A stretch of 64,000 nt of DNA from Mixophyes australis (GCA_036250195.1 JAVHZZ010000009.1:41941824-42005823), one strand, 5' to 3'; positions 31,150 to 43,527 are shown, counted from the first letter of the stretch. The notes: generated from the letters alone by a model not told the origin. Numbers and translations are program-made.

Positions 31150-31843
31150 TTACACAAACAATATCATCCTCATCAACATCCTCATTAGCGCCGTCATCAA
31201 CTGCACAAATATCCCCCTTGTCCAGGGCAATTGCAAAGTGGCATACTCAATTTGTGTATCATCATCTACACTTGGGCTGCTCATCAACACATTTGCATAA
31301 ATGCTGAAAGGAGTCTTCTTTATGGGTACAGTATTAGAAAGGTCAGGCTTACACATTACACTCGTGGATAGACTCTCCTCAGGGATCTATGTCTGAATCT
31401 GAGCATATATTTTCATTTAATACCTGACTGTTTTCTTCCAGCTCAGATAATACACGTAAAAGTATTTGGGCACCACTTTTTGAGTCAGAATGACAAGGTC
31501 TTGTATCGTCATGACTGACCTTGCAAGGAGATGCCTCAGTGACGGTTCCAGAACTAGCACTCAAAGAGAAAGGCGAAGGCATTATTCTTTCCATGCCACT
31601 GCGTGTGTAGAATGGCATGTTGGTAATTTTATTTTTTTCTACAGTTAACTTTGCTTGGATTACAGGTATTTGTTTCTTTATCAAGTTAAAAAGTGTTTTT
31701 TTATAATTTTGTTTCCTTGATTTAAAAACACTATGCACTTTAACATAGGCTTTAGCAGATGATGTAGAGGGATTACTGTCATCATGACTGGTGTCAGCAG
31801 CTGCTTGGTGCTCCTGGTCTTCTGTGTACTGCTGTGAATTCAT
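31150..31843 (-). pseudogene. hAT transposase N-terminal region, element 2
   Basis: The start codon at 31843 (MNSQQYTEDQEH) is placed by alignment with the starts at 15137 and 19983. It has SGMERIMPSPFSLS and LLRVLSELEENSQVLNEN, conserved in all three elements. Most of the frame is open from 31843 to about 31380; a shift follows. The low-complexity, Ser/acidic content suggests a disordered N-terminal arm before the BED finger. Confidence 0.85.
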
Positions 31844-31860
31844 TTTGATAACACAGTCCA

Positions 31861-31918
31861 AAGTGACTGCAGATTTTGAAGAACACTGACAGACCTATTA
31901 TTTCTATTTCAGCAATTA
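31861..31918. repeat. First part of the ~119-bp array of element 2 (cut by LINE-b)
   Basis: gactgcagattttgaagaac and ctattatttctatttcagc begin 20-60 bp upstream of the transposase start. They match the units at 33661-34200 beyond the LINE. Confidence 0.85.
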
Positions 31919-33660
31919 CAATTAGCAATATTTATTAATTATTATTAATATTTATTTATAAGGCGCCACAAGGCATCCGCAGCGCCGTACAGAGACAAAC
32001 AAAATTACAATACAATGGGAGACAGCACAGTACAGTAAACACAGCAACTCAGTAAGCTCAATGCACAGCTAGAGAGGGCGGGGAAGGGGGAGGGAGGATC
32101 CGCAAACGAGGGGGCCCAAGAAGGAGGGCGTGGAAGACAGGGAGACCCCCAAGGGGGAGGAGGGAGCGAGAGTGGACGTGGAGGACCCTCGAGGAGGAGG
32201 GCTAAGTAGCTGGAGAGCAGAGTTAGAAGTGGTGGAAACAGGAGGAGAGATGGCCCTGCTCAGAGGAGCGTACAATCTAAGGGGAGGGATGGACAGACAG
32301 AGAGACGCAGGGGAGAGAGGGAGAGTAGGGGGATGGAGGCAGAAGATAAGGTAGGAAGTTAAGTGGGAGACAAAAAGGCTTTAAGAAAAAGGTGGGTTTT
32401 TAGGGCCCGTTTGAAACTGGACAGATTAGGGGAAGTTCTGATGGAGGGAGGAAGCTTGTTCCAGTGGAGGGGGGCAGCGCGGGCGAAGTCTTGGATACGC
32501 GCGTGGGAGGAGGTTATAAGGGGGGAAGAGAGACGGCGGTCAGAGGCAGAACGGAGAGGGCGGGATGGAGCATGAATAGAGAGGAGGGAGGAGATGTAGG
32601 GTGCAGTGGAGCTGCAGCGTTAAGGATGGAACGAAGGGGATCGAGATGAGAGTGGGGGAGGCCAGTGAGGAGGAGGTTGCAGTAGTCCAGGCGGGAGATG
32701 ATCAGAGAGTGGATAAGGCATTTAGTGGCATCTTGGGAGAGGAAGGGCCGGATGCGAGCGATGTTGCGCAGCTGGAAGCGGCAGGATTTAGCAATAGAGA
32801 GAATGTGGGGGCCAAAGGAGAGAGGAGTCTAGGATGACACCAAGGCAGCGAAGTTGGGGGACAGGGGAGATAGAGGTGTTGTCGACAGTGATGGAGAGGT
32901 CAGAAGGGGATGGGGTATGAGAGGGAGGAAAAACTATGAGCTCAGTTTTGGCAAGGTTAAGTTTGAGGAATCGAGAGGACATCCAGGAGGAGATGGCAGA
33001 GAGGCAGGCGGACACCCTAGAGAGGAGGGAGGGAGAGAGATCAGGAGAGGAGAGGTATAGTTGAGTGTCGTCAGCGTAAAGGTGGTAGCTGAAGCCGAAG
33101 GAGCTGATGAGTTCACCCAGGGAGGAGGTGTATAGAGAGAAGAGTAAGGGTCCCAGAACAGAGCCCCGAGGGACCCCGACTGGAAGGGTGGATGGGGGGG
33201 AGAGAGACCCAGAGGTGGTGACAGAGAAGGAACGGTGAGTAAGATAAGAGGTGAACCAGGACAGGACTGGGCCGGAGAGGCCGAAAGACTGGAGGGTGTG
33301 AAGGAGGAGGGGGTGGTCAACGGTGTCAAAGGCTGCAGAGAGGTCAAGGAGGATGAGAAGGGAGAAGTGGCCCCTGGCTTTAGCAGAGAGGAGGTCATTG
33401 GTGACTTTAGCCAGGGTAGTTTCAGTGGAGTGGAGGGGGCGGAAACCAGACTGGAGAGGATCAAGGAGGGAGTATTCAGAAAGGTAGGAGGTGAGATGGC
33501 TGCAGACGAGCCTCTCGAGAATTTTGGAGGCAAAAGGGAGAAGAGATATGGGGCGATAGTTCGAGAGAGAAGTGGGGTCGAGATTAGGTTTCTTAAGAAT
33601 GGGGGATACGAGAGCATGTTTGAAGGAGGAGGGGAAGATGCCAGTGGAGAGGGAGAGATT
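31919..33660 (-). mobile_element. L2-like LINE-b, 5'-truncated, inside the tandem array of hAT element 2
   Basis: The minus-strand 3' end has an (ATT)n-like tail at 31919 followed by ggcgccacaaggcatccgc, as in LINE-a. The element ends at about 33660, inside RT, so it is 5'-truncated as usual for LINEs. A short agcaat occurs at both junctions, where the array phrase acaattagcaat is split. It is in the same orientation as LINE-a and closely related to it. Confidence 0.92.
32788..33660 (-). pseudogene. LINE-b reverse transcriptase (N-terminal two thirds)
   Basis: One frame open from the truncation point through [48 protein letters not shown] (motif A intact), [14 protein letters not shown] (motif B) and [13 protein letters not shown] (motif C, about 33062-33090) to [13 protein letters not shown] frameshift at about 32830 separates it from the C-terminal region (32069-32780). 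The catalytic core is therefore intact, but the element lacks its endonuclease. The frame runs upstream into host sequence to 33822; those residues are not LINE. Confidence 0.9.
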
Positions 33661-34200
33661 AATAGAGCAATAGAGCAATGATCCTCTCCTGTTTCCATGA
33701 AAGCTATAATAACAGAGTACAATGTGACTGCAGATTTTGAAGAACACTAACAGCTCTATTATTTCTATTTCACCAATGACAATTAGCAATGAAGTAATGG
33801 AACTCTCCAGTTTCTGTTTCACCTATAATAACACAGTACAATGTGATTGCAGATTTTGAAAAACACTGACAGCCCTATTATTTCTATTTCAGCAATGACA
33901 ATTAGCAAATTAGCAATGGACCTCTCCTGTTTCTGTGAAAGATATAATAACACAGTACAATGTGACTGCAGATTTTGAAGAACACTGACAGCCCTATTAT
34001 TTCTATTTCAGCAATGACAACTAGCAATGGAGCAATGGACCACTCCTGTTTCTGTGTGAGCTATAATAACACAGTACAATGTGACTGCAGATTTTGTAAG
34101 AACACTGGCAGCCCTATTATTTCTATTTCAGCAATGATAATTAGCAAAGGAGCAATGGACCTCTCCTGTTTTTATGTGAGCTATAACTCAGTAGAATGTC
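33661..34200. repeat. ~119-bp tandem array directly 5' of the transposase, element 2
   Basis: The unit phrase gactgcagattttgaagaac recurs at 31867, 33727, 33846 (as gattgc), 33966 and 34081, stepping 115-120 bp once the LINE is removed. Units also share cctattatttctatttcagc, gcaatggacctctcctgttt and ataataacacagtacaatgt. Same position as the 100-bp arrays of elements 1 and 3, but an unrelated unit. Confidence 0.93.
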
Positions 34201-34681
34201 ACTGGAGACTTTTAAGAAACTGCCACCCCTCCTCTTTATGTTTTATATATGACGCTGCCTAACTGCAATAGAGACTGCCAAGAACCGAGCTACCCCTTCT
34301 GTGTGTCTGTATGAAATGGTGTTGGATCACTGTGGAGAGCTGTACTTATAGAATCCCAAACTCTCGAGATCTGACAACGTAACAATGATGTTTTGCATCG
34401 TTTTCACTTCCGAAGGCACATGAAAGCCTCCTCGGTACTCGGATAAGCGAAGTTTGGGTAGGCTCGGTTCTCGGAGAACCAAGCTCGAGTATCTCTAATT
34501 TCAGACTTGCCACAAAAGGACCAGCTGACATCAGGTCAATGATTCTCTTGTTAACACAGTTGAGAGTTTTGACAAGGACAAGGCTGGAGATCACTCTGTC
34601 ACGCTGATTGAGTTAGAATAACAGACTGAAAGCTTTAAAAGGAGGGTGGTGCTTGAAATCATTGTTCTTCTTCTCTTAACC

Positions 34682-35697
34682 ATGGTTACCTGCAAGAAAA
34701 TATGTGCAGTCATCATTGCTTTGCAAAAAAAGAACTTCACAGGTAAGGACATTGCTGCTAGTAAGATTGTACCTAAATCAACCATTTATCGTATCATCAA
34801 GAACTTCAAGGAGAGAAGTTCAATAGTTGTGAAGAAGGCTTCAGGGCACCCAAGAACGTGCAGCAAATGCTAGGACCTCTGCTAATGTTGATTCCGCTGC
34901 GGGATCGATTAAGCTGCTGCCATTCCAGAGCTTGCTCAGGAATGGCAGAGGCAGGTGTGAGTGCATCTGCACGCACAGTGAGGCAAAGACTTTTGGAGCA
35001 TGGCCTGGTGTCCAGAAGGCCAGAAAAGAAGCCACTTCTCTCCAGGAAAAACATCAGGGACAAACTGATATTCTGCAAAAGGTACAGGAATTGGATTGCT
35101 GAGGACTGGGATAAAGTCATTTTCTTTGATTAATCTCCTTTCAGGTTTGGGGCATCTGGAAAAATGCTTGTCTGGAGAAGGAAAGGTGAGCACTACAAAC
35201 AGAACTGCGTCATGCCAACAGTAAAGCATCCTGAGACCATTCATGTGTGGGATTGTTTCGCAGTCAATGGAGTGGGCTCATTCACAATTTTGCTAAGAAC
35301 ACAGACATGAATAAAGAATGGTACCAAATAAATAATGGTACCAAAACATTCTCAAAGAGCAACTCCCAACCATCCAAGAACAGTTTTCCAGCATTATGGA
35401 GCACCTTGCCATAAGGCAAAAGTGATAACTAAGTGGCTCTGGGATCAAAACATCAAAACTTTGGATCCATCGCTAGGAAACTCCCCAGACCTTAATCCCA
35501 TTGAGAAGTGGTCAATTCTCAAGAGGTGGGTGGACAAACAAAAACCCACACATTCTGACAAACTCCAAGCATTGATTAGGAAAGAATGGGCGGCCATCAG
35601 TCAGTATGTGGCCCAGAAGTTGATTAATAGCATGCCAGGGCGAAATTGCAGAGGTCTTCAAAAAGAAGAGTCAATACTGCAAAGCTTTACTCCTTAA
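34682..35697 (+). pseudogene. Tc1 transposase, inactivated
   Basis: The vertebrate Tc1 family encodes a DD34E transposase with a paired helix-turn-helix region. The start is at 34682 (MVTCKK), then TGKDIAASKIVPKSTIYRII, a frameshift near 34869, SASARTVRQRLLEHGLVS and SRKNIRDKLIFCKRY. The first catalytic Asp (35128-35130) is followed at once by an in-frame stop. The second Asp, in the HxGAPCHKAK block, is Tyr (TAT at 35395-35397). The Glu of SPDLNPIEK (35503-35505) remains. The frame resumes to the stop at 35697. No right terminal repeat is found. Clearly dead. Confidence 0.95.
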
Positions 35698-38631
35698 GAT
35701 CTGTGAGTAACAAATTGTCTGTATATTCACACAACTTTCAGAATCTAATGTTAAGGCCAAATTTAGTTTTTGTCCTGGCCATTGTCATCATTCACCTGTC
35801 CCCCCTGACCCTTTACCACTCTACCTCATCTAAACAATCATTTTCAATAGCAGCTGCCTGCATCCTGATTGAGTCTGAGCTGCCATCACTCTGGCTTCTC
35901 CTAGCAGACATAGCATCTTCCTCTCTCCATACCTCCCTCCAACATAAAACATAGAAAATCTTCCTTTGGCCCCTATCAACGATAATTATAACGTGCCAAG
36001 CTATGTATAGATAATCCTGGTTTTTTTTTGTGAGCCATTGAAAACCATACATTAAAGCACCATTTTCAAACACAAAAGGTTTTTGCATGAGGTTTGGTTG
36101 GACAAAAACCACACAGCGTAATTTGATTAAGTGTAAACTGTATGTTAATAAATAATGTGCTTTATGTTTAAAAACCTTGTCCGATATATAACAGTTTTAA
36201 AACTGCACCTTTGTAAATCCCTCAAGAGTCTTCCGCAACAGTCTCATGCACACATCTGTATCCACTGCAAACTGTTAACAACAACCTCCAAGACCTACAC
36301 ACAGTATCTTGAAACACTTTGATTCTAGTCCCCACTGTAAACAGCCCCCACCCTCTGGGTCTCAATTCTCAATATTATGCCACTCTGGCTAACTTCTACA
36401 CCTTCCACTACTTTTCCTTCCCAAGTTCTACACACTCTGGTTTGAGTCTCCACTGTTCACATTTCCCGAAATCCATTTACTCCAAGCAGTCTCCAACTAC
36501 ACTTTGGGTACAGTAACCACTGTCCACAGCAGCCTTAACTCTACAGACCGCTGCCTAGATATCAGTACTGCTGCTTGCCCCCACTATGGTTCCCACTCTG
36601 TCCACAGTCCTCCATATGATTGCCTGTCCCACTTTACTGTAAAAAAATCTGAACTGTGTGGATGTCAGTGCCTTAACTAAATAAATACCCACTATGAATA
36701 TGTAATTTAAGAAAAGTTTATATATACAGTATATGGCTGACTCAATTAGAAGGCAAGGCTAATAAAAATGTTAGGATATGTGTTAGTCAAAACAGTATCA
36801 ACTTGAAACAGTTTATGAAAGGTATTAAGAGGACTAAAGGAAAAATAGAAAAAAACAAATATGTAACATTATATTAAAAAAAGTAATAAATAAATAAAGT
36901 AACACACCATACTTATACACATACATAACCAACTGCACGGTAAACAATAACAAATAAATTAAGAAACAGTAATAGATTCCAAGTTAGGCGCAACAGATGT
37001 AAAAATGGTGTATGTTGTGCCACACAATAATAATAATAATAATATTATTAATAATAATAATAATAATAATAATCATCATAATAATAATATAAATAATTAG
37101 GGAAATATTATCAAAAGTAATAAGTATAAAATTCACATTTAGCTAAAGTCCAAGTTGAAAAGCCAGTAAAAATCAGTATAACTTTCTAACTGCATTTTAA
37201 CTGCATGTTAAATTGTTAGACATCATATAAATTGTGTGCACATTCATAAATAGTGCACATAAAAAAAAATAGTGCCTCAATTTACCAATCTTTTTTTAAT
37301 CTTGCAGAAAGGAGATATACATGAAAGTAGCTGTCATCTTGACATGTATTGGTTGGAGATTCCCGCTGTTCATAGGGATTTCAGCCAGCTTTTACCAATT
37401 CCAATATAAATGACAAAGCTATGTACTTTTCACATTTTTGCTTCCTCCAATGCAGTCAGCATATAGAAGGTAAGGAATGGAAGTGTCTTACATCAGTCTG
37501 ACGCATCTCGAGGGCACCCAGCCATCTTTTTAAAAGCTTAGTTACAGAAGATAAAACTGAAGGTTACTTATGCATCTCATTACTCCATTATTGGATAAAC
37601 CATTTGAAAAAGTATAACCATTGCTTATTCTTGTAAACAATCAATTTAATTAGTTGACTGATGTAATCACCTTAATTAGCAAATGGGATAATTGAAAGTA
37701 AGTAGTCAAAAATTAATATAAAATGCAGATGAAGATAAATAAAATGTAAAATAAAAAAAAGAGCAAATAAGTAGCCGTACTGTTTCAAAATTGAATATTG
37801 GTCATTCTCATAATTATAAACATTTTGTGATCAATAATAATTTTGGTCAATATCAGATAAGGAATAAGGACACTAGTCAATTATATAGCCACAATTGGAC
37901 TCCACATCTATTTGCCATTTTGGTTATCACTGTGTATCCACCACCTCTGTGCCACCTGGACCAAGCTCTGTCTCCCAACCCATGCTGTCAGCCCTCACCT
38001 ACACTTCTGTCCCCACTCCTCCACCTGTTTCTCTCAGTTCATAATATCCACCATGTGAGTCTCAGAATACAGTCCAGGTGCAATTTAGGTTCAGGGCTCT
38101 CAGGAAAGAGTGAAGTTCAGTTCACTAGCACAAGCTCTTGCACAAAAGATAAAGGAATCCTCACTGCAGGGACAGATTGGGGGAACTAAGAGGCACCTGT
38201 ATAATTAACACCTCCAATATAAGAAATCTTAAAAAGTCAATGAAGAGTTGAGGGTTCTGAGATATATACATCCAGCTTTGGGCTCATCTTATCTAATACA
38301 AAAAAAATGACCAGCTGTATGTGCTGCTGCTCTTGGCCCAGCCACATTTTTAATAGTCCCTACTGTAAGGATCATTATATATTCATATACTCCATGAAGG
38401 CAGTGCAGGTACTCATCCCAGCACACTCATTAACATCCTTACCAGTGTATCACAGACCCCAATGCGGTCAGGTGCCAAAGTAAAAAATAAGATACATGTG
38501 GACCATTTTAATGCTCTGGGGTCAGCTGCATAATAAAATGCTGGAACCCTAGCACTAGCCTGGGGACTCTAATTCCAAGTGATACAGTGAGTATGATTAC
38601 CTGGTGCATTTGGGGAGTGGTGTAATGAAAT
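35698..38631. other. No gene recognised; old AT-rich sequence with a microsatellite
   Basis: An (AAT)n run with interruptions lies at 37026-37095. The C/T-rich stretch 36230-36640 resembles no family I know. The open frame 37791-38189 is low in domain-like features. I see no promoter, TIR or protein motif. Confidence 0.5.
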
Positions 38632-39413
38632 CAGGGGCGGATTGGGAACTTAAAGTGGCCCTGGAAAAAATTATTGAAGTGGCCTCATGTCGGCGGGACC
38701 AAAATAACTGTAGGTGGGGCCAACACAAAAGTAGGCGGGATTTAGAACTACAGGAATTTGGTTGTAGTAACATTTAGGAAAACCTAGATGTGATGACTTT
38801 AAACACAGTGGGTCATCTCTAAAGCCATGCAGGGCAAATGTATAGTATACTATAGGCAGCGCCCTCTTAGTATAGTATAGTATAGGTAGCCCCACAATAG
38901 TATAGTATAGGTTGCACCCCTTAGTATAGTATAGGTAGCCCCCCCATAGAATAGTATAGTATAGGTAACCCACCTTAGTATAGTATAGGTAGCTCCCCTT
39001 AGTATAGTATAGGCAGCCACCCCTTAGTATAATATAGGCAGCCCCCCTTAGTATAGCATAGTATAGGTAGTCCCCCTTAGTATAGTATAGGACTGCCCCT
39101 TAGTATAGTATAGTATACTAAGCCCCCCTCACTTACCTTCAGTTGGTCTGAGCAGCGTCTCTTCTCACATCAGACAGACAGGAAGTGAAGTCAGACTTCC
39201 TGTCTGCCGAACAGTACCGTGGGAGCCTAGCAATTGGCTGCCTGTTGCTGCCCACTGAACACCAATATTTTAGATTGCTTTCCTGTACGTGCCTCCCCCC
39301 GTCGCATCCAAACGCGCCCCCCGGGCAAATCTGAGGTGGCCTCTAGGTGGCCTCATTAGGCCATCGGCCTACCGGGAAACTTCCCTGTAAGGTCTATGGC
39401 CAATCTGCCCCTG
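38632..39413. mobile_element. hAT-type non-autonomous element (CAGGGGCGGATTGG ends)
   Basis: The left end CAGGGGCGGATTGG is matched by CCAATCTGCCCCTG on the right. Flanks are AATGAAAT (38624-38631) and GATGAAAT (39414-39421), 7 of 8 identical, as for hAT. Inside is a minisatellite (38840-39120) of ttagtatagtatagg(c/t)ag-type units with C-rich spacers, and near 39160 a short palindrome (cagacaggaagtgaagtc / gacttcctgtctg). It is non-coding. Confidence 0.85.
38845..39120. repeat. TAGTATAGTATAGG minisatellite
   Basis: A dozen or so units of about 20-25 bp built on cccccttagtatagtatagg. They lie within the hAT-type element and give a spurious Tyr-rich open frame on the minus strand. Confidence 0.9.
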
Positions 39414-39421
39414 GATGAAAT

Positions 39422-40292
39422 AGCCTACTATTTGTAGCACAATCCTGGCCAGACCTGGTATGGTGTAGAGTGTGGTGGGAACCAGTGTAGCATTAAATAA
39501 AAACATGTGAAATGTTGAGAAAAATATTGGCATTTTCCTCAAGCAGTCCACAGAGAAAAATCTATGTATGAGATTTCTCTGAGAATCTCAGAGTAGCTGT
39601 CCCACTGCAATGAATCCACTAACGTGATCATTTCTATAGTTGTAACAGAAAGCAAGATTTGAGTTTAAGTGAATTAATGCTAAGAACAAAATTAATCTTG
39701 ATTATCATGTTAGTGCTATCTAGCACCTCTGTTTCTGTTCTACATTAGTACTGTCCATCCCATTGCCTTTCAGCAGTACAATTAAATTTATTAGGTATGA
39801 TGGGCCACATTTTATTGACTTACAAGCTGGAGAGCCAAACGATATGTGAGAAACAGTACTAAAAGTAAATCCTGTGGCGTTTTGGACACAGAGAAAAGAT
39901 CTATACAGAATAAAAAATGAATACATGCTTGGTACAGTGAAAAAGGTATATTTATTGTGTCTCACATAGTACAACAAAAAGTAGTATTGCACATATATGG
40001 CACATATGTGGGTGCTAAGGATGCTGGGAGGGCAAGTGGGCTTAACACATCTCTTACATCTGTACAGTGGACACACAAGCATAAGTAGTACTCCTCTCTT
40101 CCTCTTTCCCTACTTCCCCCCTCTGCCACTTCCATTTACATTCTTCCCCACTAAGGAGCAAATGGATGAACAGGCATATGGGGACAGATATGGAAGCTTT
40201 AAATTGCAAAGGGTGGAAAAGAGAAATGCCTGATAAGGGGTTAATGGCTGCACATGGGGGCATTATATAGGGCTACACATATTGGGAAACAC
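39422..40292. other. No gene recognised
   Basis: No family motif in the open frames at 39720-40082 (-) or 39997-40233 (+). Confidence 0.5.
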
Positions 40293-40295
40293 TAA

Positions 40296-41046
40296 GGGCC
40301 TTATTCATGTTCAGATGTAAGCCCGTTTGCATGCCTTATATTGTGTGAAATAGCTCTGCACATGCTCAGAAACGGACCTTATGCCAATGAACACAATTGA
40401 ATGCAATTCATGTCTGGATGCAAATGTTGCTTACAACTCACTATGACTTGCAGGGCGAAACTGGGAAGAGAAACGGTGGATGAAAGTTGGCAATGTACCG
40501 TAAAGGCGTGCCAAAGGCATTCTGATGCAGTATCATTTGCACTATCTACAGGGCAGGTATAAGGGTAGACTGATAGTGACAACTGACAAGGCATTGTCTT
40601 TGAATTAAAAACTAAATGTGGGCCTGCCACTTTCTATCACAGTGATAGACTATAAAAACGCATTGTATGTACAGTATACATTAAAAACATCTTCATTTAT
40701 GTATTTAATTATTTTATATTGCATATTATACTTTTTTTAAAAAATCCATATTTTTATTAATGATTAAAATGTTTACAGTTGCTCATTTATTATATAATAG
40801 AAATTGTTTTGTATGCATTGTTATGTGAGCTTATCTTGCACATATGCTTGTGAGTATACTACAGTCTATTCTGTCTTTCTACATATGACAAGTAATATTT
40901 AGTCAGCGTACATAAACCCAGATTCAAATGGAAACGTATCTCGAGATGCATTTGCATTTTAATACGGTTGGATCTACACTCAAGTTCTGTGTGCTTTTTT
41001 TACACACAAGTTGAGTGCAGATTGCATCCGAAAATGAATCAGATCC
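40296..41046. mobile_element. TIR element with GGGCCTTATTCAT ends and TAA duplication
   Basis: The left end GGGCCTTATTCATGTTCAG and the right end ATGAATCAGATCC are inverted relative to each other. TAA flanks both sides (40293-40295, 41047-41049). A TWA duplication fits PIF/Harbinger. No transposase inside; the frames are short. Confidence 0.65.
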
Positions 41047-41096
41047 TAAAGCTGTGTATATATTGGGTTAAGGCTCTACATATTAGGAGACACTAA

Positions 41097-41246
41097 GGGG
41101 TATATTTACTAAACTGTGGGTTTGAAAAAGTGGATATGTTGCCTATAGCAACCAATCAGATTCTAGCTGTCATTTATTTAGTACATTCTACAAAATGACA
41201 GTTAGAATCTTATTGGTGGCTATAGGCAGTTTAGTAAAGATACCCC
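41097..41246. mobile_element. Palindromic MITE (GGGGTATATTTACTAAACTG ends), TAA duplication
   Basis: 150 bp. Left arm with tttgaaaaagtggatatg and gcctatagcaaccaatcag; right arm its inverse (ctataggcagtttagtaaag). TAA on both sides (41094-41096, 41247-41249). The same family occurs at 46280-46460 and 53801-53971. Confidence 0.88.
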
Positions 41247-41260
41247 TAAGGCTGCACATG

Positions 41261-41987
41261 GGGCCTCATTCATCAAGGAATGTAAAACAAACTTATTGTG
41301 CGTTTTTGTGAAAATGCACAGATATCTGGTGTACGTACCATATTCAACTTGAAGCGGATCTGAAGATACATCTGTTGATGAATATGGGTCTATACATTTT
41401 TGCAATATCAAGTACCAAAAGAACACATAGAAAATAGAACATAGAAAAAAACAAAACATATTCAATTAATGTCACCTGCTAATAAAAAAATCATTAATGA
41501 CAAAACATTAAAAAATTAAAAACTGGGGATCTCCCCCATAAAATACATTTATTAGTATGTTATAAATGTCTACAGTACATAAAATAAAATTTTACAGTTG
41601 CTCCTGATTGCAAATACGTTACACCTTGCAAACACAGCCGTCGTAACTAGCAATTGACACTTCCATTAGACCTGTAGCTGGTGCAAGTGATACGACTGAA
41701 GAAACGTAGCTTTGAGGTGTCCAAAGCTTGAATCGGACTCTGCTGCATGCGCTTGAGCTTGGCACACCCATACAGTACATTGACATTGACCTCAAGAATA
41801 CACCCATTCCCCTCCCTGTTCCATACCTGAAATCGTAGGCTGTAGTGAGTATCATTTGCACTAGAAGATGAATTGGACTTTGGTGCATTCTCTGATGTAT
41901 GCTCCTGTTCTGGACATGTGCAGAGTGATTTTACGCAAAATACGCAATGTGAATGCAAAATATTTACGTTCCCTAACGATTCAGGCC
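41261..41987. mobile_element. TIR element with GGGCCTCATTCATCAAGG left end
   Basis: The left end GGGCCTCATTCATCAAGGAA and the right end ccctaacgattcaggccc are inverted relatives, and the subterminal gaatgtaaa / tttacgttcc also match. The flanks (ATG/GTG) are only partly alike. Two minus-strand open frames inside (about 90-100 codons) have no domain. Confidence 0.55.
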
Positions 41988-42609
41988 CGTGGGGTTAATT
42001 ATTGATATGAGGACATTGTTGCTGATATTCAGATCTGCAGACTTATGATATATAGATATTTATGTGGACTATGTGGTATAGGGTTATGTTTGTATAAAAC
42101 AAACGCCACCATGACCTCATCGCTTCTGATTGGATGGTTGCAAAAGCACCTCCACAGCTGATATCATTACATTCACTGAGCAAAGCTATATTAGATCATT
42201 GAGCGGATTTTTGTTTGTGGCAGCTTTTGTATATTGACCAGAGTGCTTCTATGGAGGTATGTAAATGTCGTATTTTTTATTTTTCAAATAATCACACATG
42301 ATATGTTGCGCTAGGCTTATGCGATTGTGTATGCTAAGAATTTATTTTTGTAAGCACATTGCTGTTTGTAAAGAATTTTACCACCCCCCTCAAATTTTTG
42401 AGCTTTCCTAAATCAAACTTGGCAGCATTACTATCTGTAGTAAGGATACATTGATATACTTTTTTTTGTTTTGTTTTGTTTATTTGGTGGAATATGCTTT
42501 TTACTTCTTTTACCAATATTATGCTAATGGTTGTTTTTTTTTTTTTTTTTTAAATAAATCAATAAAAATATTTGGTAATACTGTTTTTAATACATCTTCT
42601 GCATAATTT

Positions 42610-43115
42610 TTCTCATATATAGAACTAGCTGAAGTACTCGGGTTTGAATATTCAAGTTTTTACGTTATAAGTGAGTTGGATGTAACTGTCAACCTTTAAA
42701 GTAAAATTAATTAGCAGCTAGCAGCTTTTCCAACACATCCATGAGAGAGCTGTCCAGTGTCATTTTGCTTTTTATATTAAATGTCATCCAAATCTATCCA
42801 GTGGGTCAATGTTCTGCCCAGCATACACCAACAGGAGGTCCAACCTTAACTCCCTAATATGTCTTCTGACATCCAATATTACCAGTCTTTAAAGTTTTTG
42901 TCCAAATGCAGAGGAAGGCTCAGAACAGACTCCCTGGGTCAAAGTTCTGCCCAGCGTACACCAATGGGAGGTCTGACCGGGTCCCTAACCCCTCTAAACC
43001 TTTCCAGGATCCAACTGGACCACCTCACATTGGTTTCATTCCAATCGGTGCAGGAGTGTCTGAATGCATAACTGGACAGACAAACAGATCAATGATTTTT
43101 CTATATAAGATTGTG
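42610..43115. repeat. Unclassified repeat with an internal duplicated unit
   Basis: It begins at gaactagctgaagtactcgg and ends near ctatataagattgtgg. Inside, the phrase gggtcaa(t/a)gttctgcccagc followed by tacaccaa and gggaggtc occurs twice (42804 and 42935). A gactggacagacaaacag-like phrase precedes the end. These phrases resemble a widespread animal repeat, but I cannot assign the class. Probably inserted in the Harbinger remnant. Confidence 0.4.
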
Positions 43116-43527
43116 GGTGAAATTATCTTATATATGGCCCAAAGACATTGTAGTTTCTTGATCCCAACACCTGCGACAATAGCGCCGGCCCATAGAGCGT
43201 GTCTACATTTTACATGTGAGCCACTTTGCGATGAGGCAATTAGGCATATGGCAAAAATTGTCATAGAGGCATGGTGGAGATGTATGGCTCTTATGTAATA
43301 ATGTTTATTGCCATAAAAAGTTGAAACATGATTTTGGTGAGGTAGCACTCTAGTTGCCACAATGCTCTAACCTTCACTGAATTATGGAATTTTTCTAACA
43401 ACATTGCTATGTTATTTGCCCTATACTTTTACACGTTTGTGAAAAGTCAAGTGTCTGTATCACCAGAACATTTTAACACATATTTAATTTGGATTCACAT
43501 TCTAAAGTGTGTTTCTTTAACTTTTAG

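Larger units (their letters stand above)
23119..34497 (-). mobile_element. hAT element 2, ~11.4 kb including nested insertions
   Basis: The ends are TAGAGATA on the left and TATCTCTA on the right. They are flanked by ATTTCAGC (23111-23118) and ATTTCAGA (34498-34505), and the host Tc1 sequence is continuous across the insertion. From left to right it contains terminal GTTTTGG-rich sequence, repeat A1, an NSMCE2 retrocopy, a partial C-terminal duplicate, repeat A2, and the transposase C-terminus (with a MITE). Then come LINE-a, the transposase middle, the BED finger, the N-terminus, LINE-b and a ~119-bp tandem array. Transposase reads on the minus strand. Removing the insertions leaves a much smaller element. 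Confidence 0.93.

Noticed and set aside
32130..33681. Similar plus-strand open frames over the second LINE
   Set aside because: Same reason; the minus strand carries readable RT motifs in order.
33661..33822. N-terminal extension of the LINE-b RT frame
   Set aside because: These codons come from the hAT tandem array into which the LINE inserted.
42906..43298. 130-codon frame as a gene
   Set aside because: It spans an unclassified repeat with a duplicated unit and has no domain.
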